Source: Aequorivita sp.
GTDB lineage: Bacteria; Bacteroidota; Bacteroidia; Flavobacteriales; Flavobacteriaceae
NCBI GenBank assembly: GCA_002733915.1
Contig: NVXN01000002.1
Span: forward strand, 51,391 to 58,239
DNA length: 6,849 nt
Direction of reading: 5' to 3'
Both the position numbers and the translations under genes were made by a program. Shown in pieces: positions 5,679 to 6,849 of the stretch. The notes under the pieces are model-generated. The model searched no databases. It had not been told where the DNA came from and saw only the letters and a program-made list of their open reading frames with translations. Each line of letters begins with the position of its first letter. The stretch's first letter is position 1.

Positions 5679-6089
5679 TTAGCAATATTCGTTATACGCT
5701 CCTTTTAGGTTTTCGGCAATCATTTGTGCAGGGCGACCTTCAATGTGGTGACGCTCTAGCATATGAACCAATTCACCATTTTTGAACAAGGCCATGGAAG
5801 GCGAGCTTGGCGGAAACGGAACCATATTGGCCCGTGCGGCATCTACAGCTTCGCGATCAACACCTGCGAAAACGGTTACCAAATGGTCAGGTTTCTTATC
5901 ATTTTGAATGGACATTGCTGCTCCTGGGCGGGCATTGGCCGCGGCACAGCCACAAACCGAGTTTACAACTACTAAGGTGGTCCCCTCTTTTTTCAACGCT
6001 TCTTCAACATCATTTGCGGTATGCAGTTCAGAAAATCCTACTTTCGTTAGGTCTTCGCGCATTGGTTTTACTAGTTCCGGTGGGTACAT
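5679..6089 (-). CDS. Bacilliredoxin, BrxA/BrxB family (YphP/YqiW, DUF1094)
   Basis: This is a complete 136-residue thioredoxin-fold protein. Bacilliredoxins remove bacillithiol from mixed disulfides on oxidised proteins in the cytoplasm. The family active site is clear: NSVCGCAAANARPGAA, with C46 and C48 forming the CGC motif, after the strand TTLVVV. Other hallmarks are the N-terminal MYPPELVKPMREDL, VTVFAGVDREAVDAAR at 71-86, PFPPSSPSMALFKNGE at 91-106 with the cis-Pro type region, and HMLERHHIEGRPAQMI followed by the C-terminal NEYC, where a third cysteine (C136) is the last residue. Length and ends match the family. It implies, but does not prove, that the organism makes bacillithiol; bsh genes are not in this window. 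It is the first gene of a minus-strand pair with the small membrane protein and has its own -7 box at 6124-6131. Confidence 0.95.
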   Translation of the reverse strand: MYPPELVKPMREDLTKVGFSELHTANDVEEALKKEGTTLVVVNSVCGCAAANARPGAAMSIQNDKKPDHLVTVFAGVDREAVDAARANMVPFPPSSPSMALFKNGELVHMLERHHIEGRPAQMIAENLKGAYNEYC

Positions 6090-6123
6090 ATTTTTGTGTT
6101 TTTATACTATTAAAATGTGATTA

Positions 6124-6131
6124 CAAAGATA
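6124..6131 (-). promoter_or_regulatory. Candidate -7 box for the bacilliredoxin operon
   Basis: On the minus strand TATCTTTG matches TAnnTTTG. A start at about 6117-6119 leaves a leader of about 29 bases that is very A-rich just before the ATG at 6089, as expected where ribosome binding does not use Shine-Dalgarno pairing. The nearest TTTG upstream (6159-6156) is 24 bases away, a little farther than the usual 19-21. Confidence 0.5.
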
Positions 6132-6135
6132 CAAA

Positions 6136-6160
6136 ATTTGAAAACGAAAAATTTTCAAAT
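6136..6160. repeat. Inverted repeat upstream of the bacilliredoxin -7 box
   Basis: ATTTGAAAA (6136-6144) and TTTTCAAAT (6152-6160) are exact reverse complements separated by 7 bases. The dyad sits between the -7 box and the possible -33 element of the bacilliredoxin promoter, the right place for a repressor or activator site. It could also be chance in such AT-rich DNA. Confidence 0.45.
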
Positions 6161-6252
6161 AAATCCCAAATTAAAAGCTCCAAATTCCCAATAAAACTTA
6201 AAAAGAAAACACTATTATCTATTAATCAATTTGTTTTTGGAATTTGGGATTT
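6161..6252. repeat. Distant inverted repeat in the divergent spacer
   Basis: AAATCCCAAATT (6161-6172) is the exact reverse complement of AATTTGGGATTT (6241-6252). A second pair, CCAAATTCC (6180-6188) and GGAATTTGG (6239-6247), overlaps it on the right side. The region is built from short repeated units of the type AAATTCC and AAATCCC and their complements, with GGAATTTT again at 6260-6267. The 68 bases between the main arms contain no gene. Such AATTTGGGATTT-type runs are, from memory, common in flavobacterial spacers, so this may be a member of a dispersed spacer repeat. Confidence 0.6.
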
Positions 6253-6282
6253 GAAATTTGGAATTTTAAATAGTTACCTTTG
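6250..6282 (+). promoter_or_regulatory. Candidate promoter of the TerB-domain gene (-33 and -7 boxes)
   Basis: TTTG at 6250-6253 and TACCTTTG at 6275-6282 are separated by 21 bases, matching the Bacteroidetes arrangement of TTTG, about 19-21 bases, TAnnTTTG. It is the only promoter in the window with both elements at consensus. Start would be at about 6287-6290, leaving about 22 bases of A-rich leader before the ATG at 6311. The -33 box lies within the right arm of the inverted repeat. Confidence 0.6.
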
Positions 6283-6310
6283 TCGGCTTATAAAAAGAAA
6301 AATTACACTC

Positions 6311-6849
6311 ATGCTTCGTTGGTTATTGGCCGTTCTAGGTTATTTTGTATATCGTTTTCCCGGTGCTATCGTTGGGTTTATTTTGGGAAGCTTATTGGAT
6401 AACCTGAGCGTAAAGGGGGGAAGGTTCCAAACTTCCTTTGGCTCAGCGCGACAACAAGTTACACCTGCAGATTTTGAGTTGAACCTTCTTTCCTTAGCCT
6501 CATTGGTGATAAAAGCCGATGGAAATGTGAGCCAAACCGAACTGGATTACGTACGCCAATATTTTGTACAGGCTTATGGGCGCGAACGTGCAAATGCTAC
6601 TTTCAAGGTTTTTAATGAAGTAATAAAAAACCGTGAAATTTCGGCCCAAAACATTTGTTCGTTTTTGCGTCAAAGAACACGTTATGAAAGCCGTTTACAA
6701 ATTCTTCATTTTTTATTCAGTATTGCAAATGCCGATGGCAGTGTTTCAACTGCTGAAGTAAACGAGATTAATAGAATTGCAGGATTTTTGGGAATTTATG
6801 GTCGTGATTTTGAAAGTATCAAAGCGATGTTTTTCAAAAATCCAGACCG
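6311..6849 (+). CDS. TerB-domain, probably DjlA-like membrane-anchored protein (partial, 3' end outside window)
   Basis: The frame starts at ATG 6311 and is open to the window edge (179 codons visible). An N-terminal hydrophobic, glycine-containing segment (LAVLGYFVYRFPGAIVGFILGSLLD, residues 6-30, written across its two halves YRFPGAIVGF and ILGSLLD) resembles the membrane anchor of DjlA-type proteins. A TerB-like helical domain follows from about residue 53, with two acidic motifs in matching positions, KADGNVSQTE (68-77) and NADGSVSTAE (140-149), each with Asp and Glu suited to metal binding. TerB plus such an anchor usually precedes a C-terminal J domain that works with DnaK, but that part lies beyond the edge, so DjlA is inferred. 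Other TerB membrane proteins without a J domain are possible. It is transcribed divergently from the bacilliredoxin operon. Confidence 0.85.
   Translation, partial: MLRWLLAVLGYFVYRFPGAIVGFILGSLLDNLSVKGGRFQTSFGSARQQVTPADFELNLLSLASLVIKADGNVSQTELDYVRQYFVQAYGRERANATFKVFNEVIKNREISAQNICSFLRQRTRYESRLQILHFLFSIANADGSVSTAEVNEINRIAGFLGIYGRDFESIKAMFFKNPD

Noticed and set aside
5763..6120. Plus-strand ORFs opposite the bacilliredoxin gene
   Set aside because: Antisense shadows of a strongly conserved gene.
1..6849. Defence system, CRISPR array, prophage or insertion sequence
   Set aside because: No nuclease, transposase or integrase genes, no regularly spaced direct repeats, and no tRNA-linked attachment site were seen.

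Overview
This window looks like ordinary chromosomal DNA of a marine or soil Flavobacteriaceae-type Bacteroidetes. The reasons are the low, uneven G+C, the lack of Shine-Dalgarno sequences before the starts (they are A-rich instead), the repeated -7 promoter boxes of the Bacteroidetes form TAnnTTTG, and the protein families present. I see no phage, transposase, CRISPR array, tRNA or rRNA. The genus cannot be fixed from the sequence alone.

Left, plus strand (1-2866). The window opens inside the ATP-binding domain of a sensor histidine kinase. A spacer with a long, near-perfect hairpin follows, then a complete crotonase-family enoyl-CoA hydratase/isomerase. Next comes an AT-rich gene for a secreted protein of unknown function with a clear signal peptide, closed by a textbook intrinsic terminator. 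The left arm of that terminator also contains a -7 promoter box for the next gene.

Centre (2867-5353). A radical SAM protein of the PA0069/Rv2578c type (SPL-like) runs rightward and ends 4 bases from a converging minus-strand pair. That pair is an acyltransferase of the PlsC type followed by an HD-domain phosphohydrolase, whose stop and start codons overlap by one base, so they are almost certainly one operon. The pair has its own candidate promoter at about 5355-5362, directly against a terminator.

Right (5365-6849). A second minus-strand operon encodes a bacilliredoxin (BrxA/BrxB, CGC active site) followed 15 bases later by a small two-helix membrane protein. It ends in a 26-base perfect palindrome and a G+C hairpin. 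A 221-base divergent spacer carries promoter boxes for both sides and a long inverted repeat. Beyond it starts a membrane-anchored TerB-domain protein (DjlA-like), cut by the window edge.

The genes do not form one pathway. They read as housekeeping units: signalling, acyl-CoA metabolism, phospholipid synthesis, nucleotide or phosphate-ester hydrolysis, thiol redox repair and envelope or chaperone-linked functions. I found no convincing new multi-gene system. The more interesting material is regulatory (promoter and terminator packed together at two junctions, hairpin repeats in two spacers), plus one AT-rich secreted gene and one small membrane protein with no assigned function.
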